This document shows, one piece after another, positions 1-5,111 of a stretch of 5,257 nucleotides of DNA. The first letter of the stretch is position 1. Each line of letters begins with the position of its first letter. Where the stretch lies: the NCBI GenBank assembly GCA_003164375.1, contig PLTE01000397.1, positions 1-5,257 on the forward strand. Direction: 5' to 3'. This DNA is from Hyphomicrobiales bacterium (GTDB lineage: Bacteria; Pseudomonadota; Alphaproteobacteria; Rhizobiales; Xanthobacteraceae). Position numbers and translations under genes: made by a program. Under the pieces are notes generated by a model, which was not told the DNA's origin, searched no databases, and saw only the letters and a program-made list of their open reading frames with translations.

Positions 1-782
1 CGAGGGCCGTGGCAAGTGATAGTTCTCATTCCGTCTTTTGAAGCTGACTGATGGAAGGCCACACCAAATAATATCTTTTGAACGACCTTTGGGGGTTTGC
101 TTTCCAAATCGATGTCAAATCGCCAAACTGCCCCGCCGCTCACACCGCGGTAGTCAGACGGCAAATTAAAACCGGGTCGGGGTGCCGCTTCGAATTCAAA
201 CAACCTAATATCTTCATTATCGTCGACTGGAATACTTAGCCCATCCACAAAAATCGAAAAGAAGTTCGTTGACACAACATTCGGTTTAGTCGACGGAAGC
301 TCCTTGGTCTCTTCGGCAACTATGCCCGTAATTGCATCGACGTAATTTTTGGCTGATCGCACATTTGTCAGCGCCAAATATTCCCGCCGTAATAGATTAT
401 AAAAGACAGCGAGCGCCTTAATTTTGGCAACGTCAGCTTGGCAAAGGCGCAAAAACGCTAAGTCAGGTCCTCGGGCTTCTGAAGTTTTGTCTCCGAGGAA
501 AACGCAGTCCGTATACTGCATCTCAATAAATAGGCGCCTGAATTGCGATGGGTCTCTGTAATTGAGGGCGATGCCGACAGGTCCGCTTTGCGGTAGAGCC
601 TTAAGCACATGGGCTGCCGTTAGTATTCCGTAGACCGATCCAATGGAGACGAAAGTTCCCGATCCGGCAGAAAATGCCGTTTCCTTACGGTTGTGGACCT
701 GAAGACCAACGAAACCGACTGCAAAATCTGTGACAGCGTCGCCAATCAAGTCCGTCTTCAGATCAAATTCAGCCTTGTCCAT
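1..782 (-). CDS. Trypsin-like serine peptidase, cytoplasmic type (C-terminus beyond the window)
   Basis: The minus-strand reading frame stays open from ATG at 782 to the left edge, giving 260 residues without a stop. The chymotrypsin-fold triad is visible and correctly ordered: His58 in TAAHVL, after the strand GSGTFVSIGSVYGILTAAHV (40-59); Asp107 in GPDLAFLRL; and Ser215 in YRGVSGGAVW, a GxSGG motif. The strand after the serine (LFGVAFH, 238-244) is also present, so the catalytic domain looks essentially complete and only a short tail should be missing. There is no signal peptide or membrane segment, so the enzyme probably acts inside the cell. Stand-alone cytoplasmic peptidases of this kind occur in accessory regions and sometimes serve as effectors of defence or stress modules, but no substrate can be named here. 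The start is the first ATG in the frame. An AAGGA lies 13 nt upstream, rather far, and the 37-aa ORF stops 5 nt before the ATG, so translational coupling is likely. Base composition is near half GC, clearly lower than in arsB, which suggests a separate origin. Confidence 0.85.
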   Translation of the reverse strand, partial: MDKAEFDLKTDLIGDAVTDFAVGFVGLQVHNRKETAFSAGSGTFVSIGSVYGILTAAHVLKALPQSGPVGIALNYRDPSQFRRLFIEMQYTDCVFLGDKTSEARGPDLAFLRLCQADVAKIKALAVFYNLLRREYLALTNVRSAKNYVDAITGIVAEETKELPSTKPNVVSTNFFSIFVDGLSIPVDDNEDIRLFEFEAAPRPGFNLPSDYRGVSGGAVWRFDIDLESKPPKVVQKILFGVAFHQSASKDGMRTITCHGP

Positions 783-787
783 AATCT

Positions 788-901
788 CTAACCAGTCCTT
801 GCTGTCAGCGCCGGTGAGCCCACCGGTAAGAGGTCGCCGCGCACGATATCCCGGATAAAGTCCTGGCCCGCTTCGCGCGCAATGGTCTCTGCAACCGACA
901 T
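788..901 (-). CDS. Small ORF (37 aa) directly before the serine peptidase
   Basis: This 37-residue ORF starts at ATG 901 with MSVAETIAREAGQDF and ends at TAG 788-790, five bases before the peptidase ATG. A Shine-Dalgarno-like AAAGGGA lies about 6 nt upstream of its ATG, better placed than any site for the peptidase itself. The first ~25 residues read like an amphipathic helix rich in Ala, Glu, Arg and Asp; the tail (PVGSPALTARTG) is low in information. I recognise no family. It may be a leader peptide that loads ribosomes for the peptidase, a real small partner protein, or the front end of the peptidase after a frameshift: the peptidase frame upstream of its ATG reads TGGLTGADSKDWLEI and would join smoothly to this ORF near position 832. 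The ORF is seen directly; that it is expressed is inferred. Confidence 0.4.
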   Translation of the reverse strand: MSVAETIAREAGQDFIRDIVRGDLLPVGSPALTARTG

Positions 902-926
902 CGATCGTCCCTTTGGCGGCGTAACC

Positions 927-1100
927 TTAAGCCCGCGGCGCGGCTGATTCTAAGGCAAAGGTCGTGACGCCCCCCGATTGGACAAGTTGGCCGGCGCGGT
1001 CAAGTGCGGCGTTGAAGGCGCCGACTAAGCCGCCCAAAGGTTCCCACCAGGGCAGACCAGACTGGCAAGCCAAGGACTGACCAGCAGTTTCTTCTTGCAT
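927..1100 (-). CDS. Small hypothetical protein (57 aa) with a strong ribosome binding site
   Basis: This ORF starts at ATG 1098-1100 (MQEETAGQSLACQSG) and stops at TAA 927-929. It is preceded by a textbook GGAGGA 8 nt before the ATG, which is the main reason for calling it a gene. The centre (PWWEPLGGLVGAFNAALDRA, residues 18-37) could form a short mildly hydrophobic helix; the end (VQSGGVTTFALESAAPRA) is soluble-looking. There is no signal peptide, cysteine motif or recognised domain. It begins 21 nt after the arsB stop and ends 25 nt before the 37-aa ORF, so it could be co-transcribed with arsB, the peptidase, or both. It is in the same frame as the peptidase, with a single stop followed by 48 open codons, so read-through fusion is conceivable but unlikely. 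Function unknown. Because the downstream peptidase is typical of accessory modules, a partner or regulator role is a guess only. Confidence 0.5.
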   Translation of the reverse strand: MQEETAGQSLACQSGLPWWEPLGGLVGAFNAALDRAGQLVQSGGVTTFALESAAPRA

Positions 1101-1121
1101 GTGATTTGTCCTCCGATCGGA

Positions 1122-2375
1122 TCACTTCACGAGCAACGCCGCGCCGATCGCGAGCACGAGCGCCGGCGGCATCACGACAAGGCCCAGCTTCAGGAAAGTG
1201 CCGGCACCGACGGTTTGGCCTTCGCGGCGCAATGCCGTGAGCCACAGGATCGTGGCGAGCGAGCCGGTGACCGAAAGATTGGGTCCGAGGTCGACGCCGA
1301 TGAGGACGGCGCGTGTGATCGGGTCCGGTACCTGCGCGTTTTGCACCGCGGCGCCGGCGATCAGACCGGTCGGCAGATTGTTGGCGAGATTGCTGGCGAC
1401 GGCGACGACAATGCCGGCGCCCCAGGTGGCCCACGCCACTGAGCGCTGCGCTTCGTCGTGGAGAAGCGCCGTGATCATTCGGATCAGCCCGGTCTTGTCG
1501 AGCGCCTCGACCAATACGAAAAGTCCAGCGACGAGCGGCAAGACACCCCAGGAGATATCCTTCACCACAATCCATGGTCCCTTCCGCTCGCGAATGAGTA
1601 CGACCGCCGCAGTCGCGGTCCCGGCGATCGCGGTGGGAAGCCCGAGTGCAACGTCCAACGCCGATGCGACAAGGAGCACGATCGCCGTCGCCGCTATGCC
1701 GATCGCGGCGGTCTTGCCCGCACCCGAAAGGATCGGAACCGGCACATCCGTTGCAATCTCCTGGCCGAGCGCGCCGCGCTGGGTCCACCGCAACAGCAGA
1801 TAGGTTACGGCGATCGACACGACAGACGGCAACGCATAGGCCGGCAGCCATTGCAGCAGCGGCGGCATGTGGCTGCCGTAGATGACGAGATTGGCCGGGT
1901 TCGAAATCGGCAGCACGAACGATGCCGCATTGGCGATGAAGGCGCAGATCAAGAGGTAAGGCAGCGGCTTTTCCGCCTTGGCGGTATCAACGGCGGCAGC
2001 GACGGCCGGCGTCAGCACGACCGCCGTCGCGTCGTTCGACAGAAAAATCGTGACAATCGTGCCGACCCCGTAGGTCAACAGGAACAGCCGCCGCGCCGAA
2101 CCTTTGGCGTGGCTGGTTGCGACCGCCGCCAGCCAGGCGAACAGTCCTTCTTCCCGCGCGATCTCGGCAAGCAGCATCATGCCGAACAGGAACAGATAAA
2201 CGTCGCGTCCCTTGGCGACGCCGGTTAGCGCATCCTGCGGCGAAAGCAAACCCATGGCGAGCAGCAGCACCGCGCCCGCGACCGCCCAGATCGCCTCGGG
2301 CAGATTGAACGGGCGCACGATGACGCCACCAGTGGCGAGCACAGCGACGGTCCAGGTGATCACGTGAGGCGACAT
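1122..2375 (-). CDS. arsB: ArsB-family arsenite efflux permease
   Basis: This is a polytopic inner-membrane protein of 417 aa from ATG 2375, close to the ~429 aa of E. coli ArsB. The family belongs to the ion transporter superfamily and expels arsenite (and antimonite) using the proton gradient, or together with the ArsA ATPase. Family-type motifs occur in order: SNDATAVVLTP (from residue 113), the SNPANL loop after FVLPI (158-163), SNLANNLPTGL (from 328) and GVDLGPNLSVTGSLATILWL (360-379). About a dozen hydrophobic segments run the whole length and no frame break is seen, so it should be functional. The frame can be extended by 18 residues to GTG 2429, but those residues overlap the broken MFS gene and look like its remnant, and MSPHVITW is a normal ArsB beginning. 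Neither start has a strong Shine-Dalgarno sequence. No arsR, arsC or arsA lies in the window, so this is an orphan arsB here or the end of an operon cut by rearrangement. Substrate is assigned by family only. Confidence 0.88.
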   Translation of the reverse strand: MSPHVITWTVAVLATGGVIVRPFNLPEAIWAVAGAVLLLAMGLLSPQDALTGVAKGRDVYLFLFGMMLLAEIAREEGLFAWLAAVATSHAKGSARRLFLLTYGVGTIVTIFLSNDATAVVLTPAVAAAVDTAKAEKPLPYLLICAFIANAASFVLPISNPANLVIYGSHMPPLLQWLPAYALPSVVSIAVTYLLLRWTQRGALGQEIATDVPVPILSGAGKTAAIGIAATAIVLLVASALDVALGLPTAIAGTATAAVVLIRERKGPWIVVKDISWGVLPLVAGLFVLVEALDKTGLIRMITALLHDEAQRSVAWATWGAGIVVAVASNLANNLPTGLIAGAAVQNAQVPDPITRAVLIGVDLGPNLSVTGSLATILWLTALRREGQTVGAGTFLKLGLVVMPPALVLAIGAALLVK

Positions 2376-2404
2376 GCGATGATCCGGAAAACCAGACGCG
2401 ACAA

Positions 2405-2797
2405 TCAACACGGATTCAATTTGCAGCACCAGTCGCGGTCACGCCGCGGCCAGACCCCCGGAATGACGACGTAGCTGCGCTTATGCGGGGTGGCGTCGAT
2501 CAACGCGCCGGCAGGCCCAGTCATCACCATGCCGGCGACCCTGCCGATGGTCATCACCGAGCCGATGAGACCGCTTTGCCAGCCATGCGCCAAGAGAAAG
2601 ACGCCGAGAAACGGGCCGATGCCGGCCTGCATGTCGGCCATGAAGAAATTCAAAGCCTGAAGGGGCCAGATCCCTCGGCGTGCGTTCCGAAATGCCATCT
2701 GGCTTTTTTGCCAATCGCGCGCGAAATCGATCGTTAAATCCGCAATGCCATAAGATGGTTCCAAAATAGATGGGCCGGCGTGCCGTGCGGCCGTCAT
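2405..2797 (-). pseudogene. Broken MFS transporter, N-terminal fragment
   Basis: The frame encodes 130 residues from ATG 2797, or ~97 from the internal ATG 2698 (MAFRNARRG), whereas MFS transporters have about 400. What remains is the normal start of the fold: helix 1 with ALNFFMADMQAGIGPFLGVF (48-67), helix 2 around LIGSVMTIGRVAGMVM (77-92), and the loop 2-3 signature as GALIDATPHKR (97-107). The match stops at YVVIPGV (109-115), where helix 3 should begin; the next 15 residues (WPRRDRDWCCKLNPC) are unlike any membrane helix. In the neighbouring frame the reading continues as LAAA, a TGA stop, then PRLVLQIESVLIVASGF, which does look like an MFS helix 3. A frameshift or stop therefore disabled the gene, and everything beyond helix 3 has been lost and replaced by arsB. 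The N-terminal region before residue 34 is uncertain. An annotation pipeline may list it as a short hypothetical or MFS protein. Confidence 0.72.
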
Positions 2798-3097
2798 TGC
2801 GCAAGCTGCCCGGATCGGGCCTTCGCGTCATTTCGCTGCCGCGCAGCATTTCGCTCGGCAAGGCGCTGCACGGCGTTACGAACTCTCAGCATGCCGCGTT
2901 TGCTATGAAACCATCTCGTCGTTGCGGGCACGCCGATTTGATCGAGATCAAGCCCCATTCATGGCATAAGCCTCAAGCTGCCTAATCCGGCTGCGGTCTT
3001 GGCCGCCTCGATCTATCGCGTGAGCTCCCGGCAACCATGGCGACGCAACGATGACTCTGACGCGCCAATGCGATGCTTATCGGATTTTGGTCTCCAG
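2798..3097. other. Intergenic region between the divergent MFS/arsB and hdeD units
   Basis: About 300 bases between the divergently transcribed minus-strand MFS remnant/arsB unit and plus-strand hdeD. The only feature I can support is the TTGAT-N4-ATCAA palindrome at 2938-2951. Short ORFs crossing the region on both strands (for example plus 2770-2985) are Arg/Pro/Ser-rich without domain character, and I do not consider them genes. No terminator with a T-run and no RNA gene were seen. A weak -10-like CCTAAT occurs at 2981-2986. Confidence 0.5.
2938..2951. promoter_or_regulatory. Perfect FNR/FixK-class binding site
   Basis: The sequence TTGATCGAGATCAA is an exact match to the FNR consensus TTGAT-N4-ATCAA, and also fits the rhizobial FixK form TTGA-N6-TCAA. 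Ten fixed bases are not expected by chance in 5 kb. It lies 146 nt before the chosen hdeD ATG (3098) and about 140 nt from the upstream edge of the MFS/arsB unit. A -10-like CCTAAT at 2981-2986 would place transcription start near 2993, with the site centred near -48, slightly farther than the classic -41.5. A low-oxygen activator acting on hdeD is the likeliest role; repression or divergent control of the minus-strand unit is possible. Confidence 0.72.
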
Positions 3098-3640
3098 ATG
3101 CGCCCGGTAGCTCCCGACACCCGCCATTGGCAGCTGCAACTGGCCGAGGGCGTCGTTCTGGTCCTGCTGGGTTTCGTCGCGGCGTTTTTGCCGTTTCGGG
3201 TCGGCATGGCGTTTTTTGTCTGGCTGTTTCTGATTGGCGGGCTGACCGGACTGGTCACCACTCTCCTGATGTGGGGCACAACCGGGTTTTGGTGGTCGCT
3301 GTTGTCCGCCATCGTGGCCATTGCCGCCGGTCTAGCCGTGCTGGCTTTGCCCTTGTTCGCAGTCGTCGGTTTTTCGCTATTACTGATGATCTTCCTGGTG
3401 CTCGAGGGCATCGTCACGGTCATGTTCGCGTTGGAGCATTGGCGCGACCTGTCGGGACGATGGGGTTGGATGCTCGCGAGCGGCATCGTCGATCTCTCAC
3501 TGGCAGCCTTCATCGTGCTCGGGCTGCCGGGAACGGCCGACTGGACCTTCGGCCTCATCCTCGCCGTCAATCTTATATTCGGCGGCGGCGCGCTGATAGG
3601 AATGGCGCTGGCAGCGCGAGAGGAAATCGAGCGAGCGTAG
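3098..3640 (+). CDS. HdeD family (DUF308) membrane protein
   Basis: A 180-aa inner-membrane protein with six predicted membrane segments, roughly at residues 13-33, 36-58, 65-87, 89-111, 121-143 and 149-171. This pattern of paired helices with Gly-rich starts and Pro ends (AEGVVLVLLGFVAAFLPF at 16-33, AIVAIAAGLAVLALPL at 71-86, SGIVDLSLAAFIVLGLPG at 128-145) is the duplicated DUF308 unit of HdeD. E. coli HdeD (190 aa) is linked to acid resistance at high cell density; in other bacteria the biochemical role is unknown. The frame is open from TTG 2999, but the 33 extra residues are polar and unlike the family. ATG 3098 gives the usual length, and ATG 3068 is an alternative. None has a convincing Shine-Dalgarno sequence. 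The stop at 3638-3640 touches the first ~95-bp repeat. The FNR/FixK-type site upstream suggests induction at low oxygen. Confidence 0.82.
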   Translation: MRPVAPDTRHWQLQLAEGVVLVLLGFVAAFLPFRVGMAFFVWLFLIGGLTGLVTTLLMWGTTGFWWSLLSAIVAIAAGLAVLALPLFAVVGFSLLLMIFLVLEGIVTVMFALEHWRDLSGRWGWMLASGIVDLSLAAFIVLGLPGTADWTFGLILAVNLIFGGGALIGMALAAREEIERA

Positions 3641-3735
3641 CGAGCCGTAGGGTGGGCAGAGCGAAGCGTGCCCACCTGCTGACTTGGAGTTTGCGTTGAC
3701 GCCTGAGGTGGGCGCGGCGCCCAGCGCCTTTGCCC
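3641..3735 (+). repeat. Hairpin-bearing direct repeat, copy 1
   Basis: This is the first of two same-orientation copies, about 90% identical by eye over ~95 bases; the second is at 4481-4573. It holds two inverted repeats: GGTGGGCA/TGCCCACC (3651-3658 with 3669-3676) and TGGGCGC/GCGCCCA (3709-3715 with 3717-3723). Identical blocks in both copies include GCTGACTTGGAGTTTGCG and the next six bases (3678-3701). It begins directly at the hdeD stop codon. Neither hairpin has a T-run, so it is not a classic terminator. It resembles the dispersed GTGGGC-type REP-like intergenic repeats I recall from Bradyrhizobium. Confidence 0.85.
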
Positions 3736-3778
3736 TGCCTGCGTTTGCGAGTTGCCGAATTTCCTGTCCGATTTGGTG

Positions 3779-3807
3779 TTGCAGAAGCGTACCAAAACTG
3801 GTACGCT
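3779..3807 (+). promoter_or_regulatory. Promoter/operator of the toxin-antitoxin operon
   Basis: A perfect palindrome with 9-base arms, AGCGTACCA (3786-3794) and TGGTACGCT (3799-3807), is separated by AAAC. It ends 17 nt before the toxin start codon. A -35-like TTGCAG (3779-3784) and -10-like TACGCT (3802-3807) with 17-nt spacing would put the palindrome across the core promoter. XRE antitoxins normally bind such sites to repress their own operon. The palindrome is certain; the hexamers are weak. Confidence 0.7.
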
Positions 3808-3824
3808 GCGGTCCAGGAGCTCTC

Positions 3825-4160
3825 GTGAAGCGACTGCCTGCCGCCTTCTATCAATCGCCTTCTGGCCGGGAGCCGGTTCGGGAATGGCTTAAAGCGCTCG
3901 GCGACGAAGATCGCAAGATCATCGGCGAAGACATCAAGCACCTGGAGTTATCCTGGCCCGTGGGCATGCCGGCGTGCCGGTCGCTCGGCAAGGGACTTTG
4001 GGAAGTTCGCAGCGACATAACGGACGGCCGCATCGCGCGCGTGCTGTTTTGTATCAGGGACGGACGCATGGTGCTTTTGCACGGATTCATCAAGAAGACC
4101 CAAAAGACGCCGGACGCCGATCTGGAATTGGCGATAAAACGAAGAAAGGACATAACATGA
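3825..4160 (+). CDS. higB: Type II toxin, RelE/HigB family (phage Gp49-like)
   Basis: A 111-aa protein of the Gp49-like branch of the RelE/ParE fold; relatives are mRNA interferases that cleave mRNA at the ribosome. Visible hallmarks are REPVREWLKAL (15-25, first helix), the central strand block CRSLGKGLWEVRS (51-63), ARVLFCIRDGRMVLLHGF (71-88), then the basic KKTQKTP (90-96) and the C-terminal helix DADLELAIKRRKD. The start is GTG 3825, with AGGAG 7 nt upstream. The frame can be extended to TTG 3684, but that would run through the repeat and the operator and add 47 non-family residues, so I reject it. The TGA stop overlaps the antitoxin ATG (ATGA), giving the toxin-first order of higBA. No truncation or missing segment is seen, so it should be active. 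The symbol higB is by family resemblance. Confidence 0.86.
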   Translation: MKRLPAAFYQSPSGREPVREWLKALGDEDRKIIGEDIKHLELSWPVGMPACRSLGKGLWEVRSDITDGRIARVLFCIRDGRMVLLHGFIKKTQKTPDADLELAIKRRKDIT

Positions 4161-4441
4161 AAAAGAAAGGCCGCATCGGATCGTCCTTCGACGACTTCCT
4201 CAAAGAGGAAGGCATTTACGAGGAAGTGACCGCACGCGCGATCAAGCGTGTGATCGCACGTCAACTCGACGCCCTCATGCACGATCAAGGACTGACCAAA
4301 TCAAATTTAGCCAAACGCATGAAAACGAGCCGTGCCCAATTGGATCGCTTGCTCGATCCCGAAAACGAGTCCGTGACGCTCGGTACGCTTGCGCGCGCGG
4401 CGCAAGCGGTGGGACGGCAATTGCGGATGGAGCTTGTGTAG
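4157..4441 (+). CDS. higA: XRE/HigA-type antitoxin, helix-turn-helix
   Basis: A 94-aa protein translated from ATG 4157, with AAAGGA about 7 nt upstream inside the toxin's end. The N-terminal third (SSFDDFLKEEGIYEEVTARA, 9-28) probably contacts the toxin. The helix-turn-helix follows: ARQLDALMHDQGLTKSNLAK (34-53), then RMKTSRAQLDRLLDPE (54-69) as recognition helix, and TLGTLARAAQAVGRQLRMEL closing the domain. It is expected to neutralise the upstream toxin and, together with it, repress transcription at the palindrome at 3786-3807. The 4-base overlap couples its translation to the toxin. A longer frame from 3974 exists but its first 61 codons lie inside the toxin in another frame and are not real. 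Intact; family assignment is secure, partner assignment is by context. Confidence 0.87.
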   Translation: MKKKGRIGSSFDDFLKEEGIYEEVTARAIKRVIARQLDALMHDQGLTKSNLAKRMKTSRAQLDRLLDPENESVTLGTLARAAQAVGRQLRMELV

Positions 4442-4480
4442 ATTCGATTTGTATATTTGGCCGACACACCCGGCGACCAG

Positions 4481-4573
4481 CGAGCGTAGGGCGGGCAGAG
4501 CGAAGCGTGCCCACCGGCTGACTTGGAGTTTGCGTTGACGCTGAGATGGGTATGGCGCTTAGCGCCTTTGCCC
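4481..4573 (+). repeat. Hairpin-bearing direct repeat, copy 2
   Basis: Second copy of the repeat at 3641-3735, same orientation, 840 bases away, starting 40 nt after the antitoxin stop. Differences are about ten positions, clustered in the second hairpin. There the stem is now GGCGC-TTA-GCGCC (4554-4566) instead of the longer GC stem; the first hairpin has one changed pair (GGCGGGCA against TGCCCACC). The 24-base core around GACTTGGAGTTTGCG is unchanged. Changes that leave stems mostly intact hint that the folded form matters, but two copies are too few to show it. Confidence 0.85.
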
Positions 4574-4717
4574 ACCCTTGCTTGCTACTTGCTAAAAAGC
4601 TGAATGAGCGAGATCGCCATCTTCTCGATAGTGGCAACGCCGAGCGTCACGTTTTAGGCCACGCGATAAGCCAACCGAGAGAAACCTTCACGGCGGCGCT
4701 CAGTGCCAATCATCAAC

Positions 4718-4894
4718 TCAGCGAACTGGAAGGCTCGCATTGGCGCGCCGATTCCGTGCCACGTCAGCGTTTGGATGTTTTGGGGGGTGGTCCGCGCGGC
4801 GCTGCGCGATCGTTCGAAACGTAAAAGCCGTTCCTGCTATGCCAGCAAGCAATAGAACGATTGCGAGTGCGAGTGCGAGGTACGAAAGAGTCAT
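4718..4894 (-). CDS. Small single-pass membrane protein (58 aa)
   Basis: The ATG at 4894 overlaps the stop of the preceding gene as ATGA, so translation is probably coupled. Residues 4-26 (SYLALALAIVLLLAGIAGTA and following) form one strongly hydrophobic segment; the rest, from RTIAQRRADHPPKH onward, is basic and polar with no recognised domain. By the positive-inside rule the tail should be cytoplasmic. An upstream extension of the frame to 5062 has 56 Arg/His/Cys-rich residues that lie over the 62-aa gene and is rejected. No homologue recognised. Possible roles include a small membrane stress peptide or holin-like protein, but nothing in the sequence decides. The true C-terminus is uncertain, since the last ~15 residues look non-descript. 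Confidence 0.5.
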   Translation of the reverse strand: MTLSYLALALAIVLLLAGIAGTAFTFRTIAQRRADHPPKHPNADVARNRRANASLPVR

Positions 4895-5079
4895 GACCTG
4901 AGCGCCAAAATCGCCGATATCGTCCAGGCAAGGCCCGCGACGGTTCCTGCTACGCCCACAATAGCAGTTATCATGTCTAACAAAGTGGTCCCTAAATAGA
5001 AGAATGCAATGGCGATCGCCAATGAACTCAACGCCGTCAATATGGCGGCGATCAAGTTCCAAACGTCCTTGTTACCCAA
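4891..5079 (-). CDS. Small two-pass membrane protein (62 aa)
   Basis: The protein starts MGNKDVWNLIAAIL and has two hydrophobic segments, about residues 8-30 and 33-58, split by TTLLDM with a single Asp, then ends LRS. It is almost entirely membrane. The only practical start is TTG 5079: an in-frame stop (TAG 5089-5091) lies just upstream and the next ATG is residue 36, inside the second segment. An AGGGG sits 7-8 nt before the TTG. A sigma70-like promoter at 5112-5139 would start transcription about 26 nt upstream, which supports this start. It overlaps the 58-aa gene by 4 bases, forming a two-gene operon of small membrane proteins. Family not recognised. Confidence 0.6.
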   Translation of the reverse strand: MGNKDVWNLIAAILTALSSLAIAIAFFYLGTTLLDMITAIVGVAGTVAGLAWTISAILALRS

Positions 5080-5111
5080 ACCCAGCCCCTAGGTCTAAGG
5101 TCTGGTTGTAA

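Noticed and set aside
1000..1851. 283-aa minus-strand ORF
   Set aside because: It is extremely rich in Arg, Asp, Gly and His, typical of an out-of-frame reading of GC-rich DNA; the overlapping arsB frame has clear family motifs.
1095..2308. Several plus-strand ORFs antisense to arsB (1095-1442, 1198-1803, 1458-2228, 1646-1885, 2117-2308)
   Set aside because: All lie opposite arsB, have biased composition and no domain pattern; they are by-products of high GC.
2481..2985. Minus ORF 2481-2861 and plus ORFs 2483-2737 and 2770-2985
   Set aside because: They overlap the MFS remnant or the intergenic region, are rich in Arg, Pro and Ser and match nothing; the MFS frame is the one with membrane helices.
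2999..3097. N-terminal extension of the HdeD protein from TTG 2999
   Set aside because: The 33 extra residues are polar, not typical of the family, and close to the predicted transcription start; ATG 3098 gives the usual length.
3641..3735. Rho-independent terminator after hdeD
   Set aside because: Hairpins are strong but no T-run follows; the sequence is better explained as a dispersed repeat, though it might still slow transcription.
3013..3795. 260-aa minus ORF opposite hdeD, and plus ORF 3073-3699 in another frame
   Set aside because: The overlapping hdeD frame has six membrane segments and a family pattern; these are Ser/Thr/Arg-rich or Arg/His-rich shadows.
3684..3824. N-terminal extension of the toxin from TTG 3684
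   Set aside because: It would translate the repeat and the operator palindrome; GTG 3825 has AGGAG at good spacing and gives the standard toxin length.
4546..4824. 92-aa plus-strand ORF after the second repeat
   Set aside because: It starts inside the repeat, has no Shine-Dalgarno sequence, no recognised domain and overlaps the end of the minus-strand 58-aa gene; support is too weak to call.
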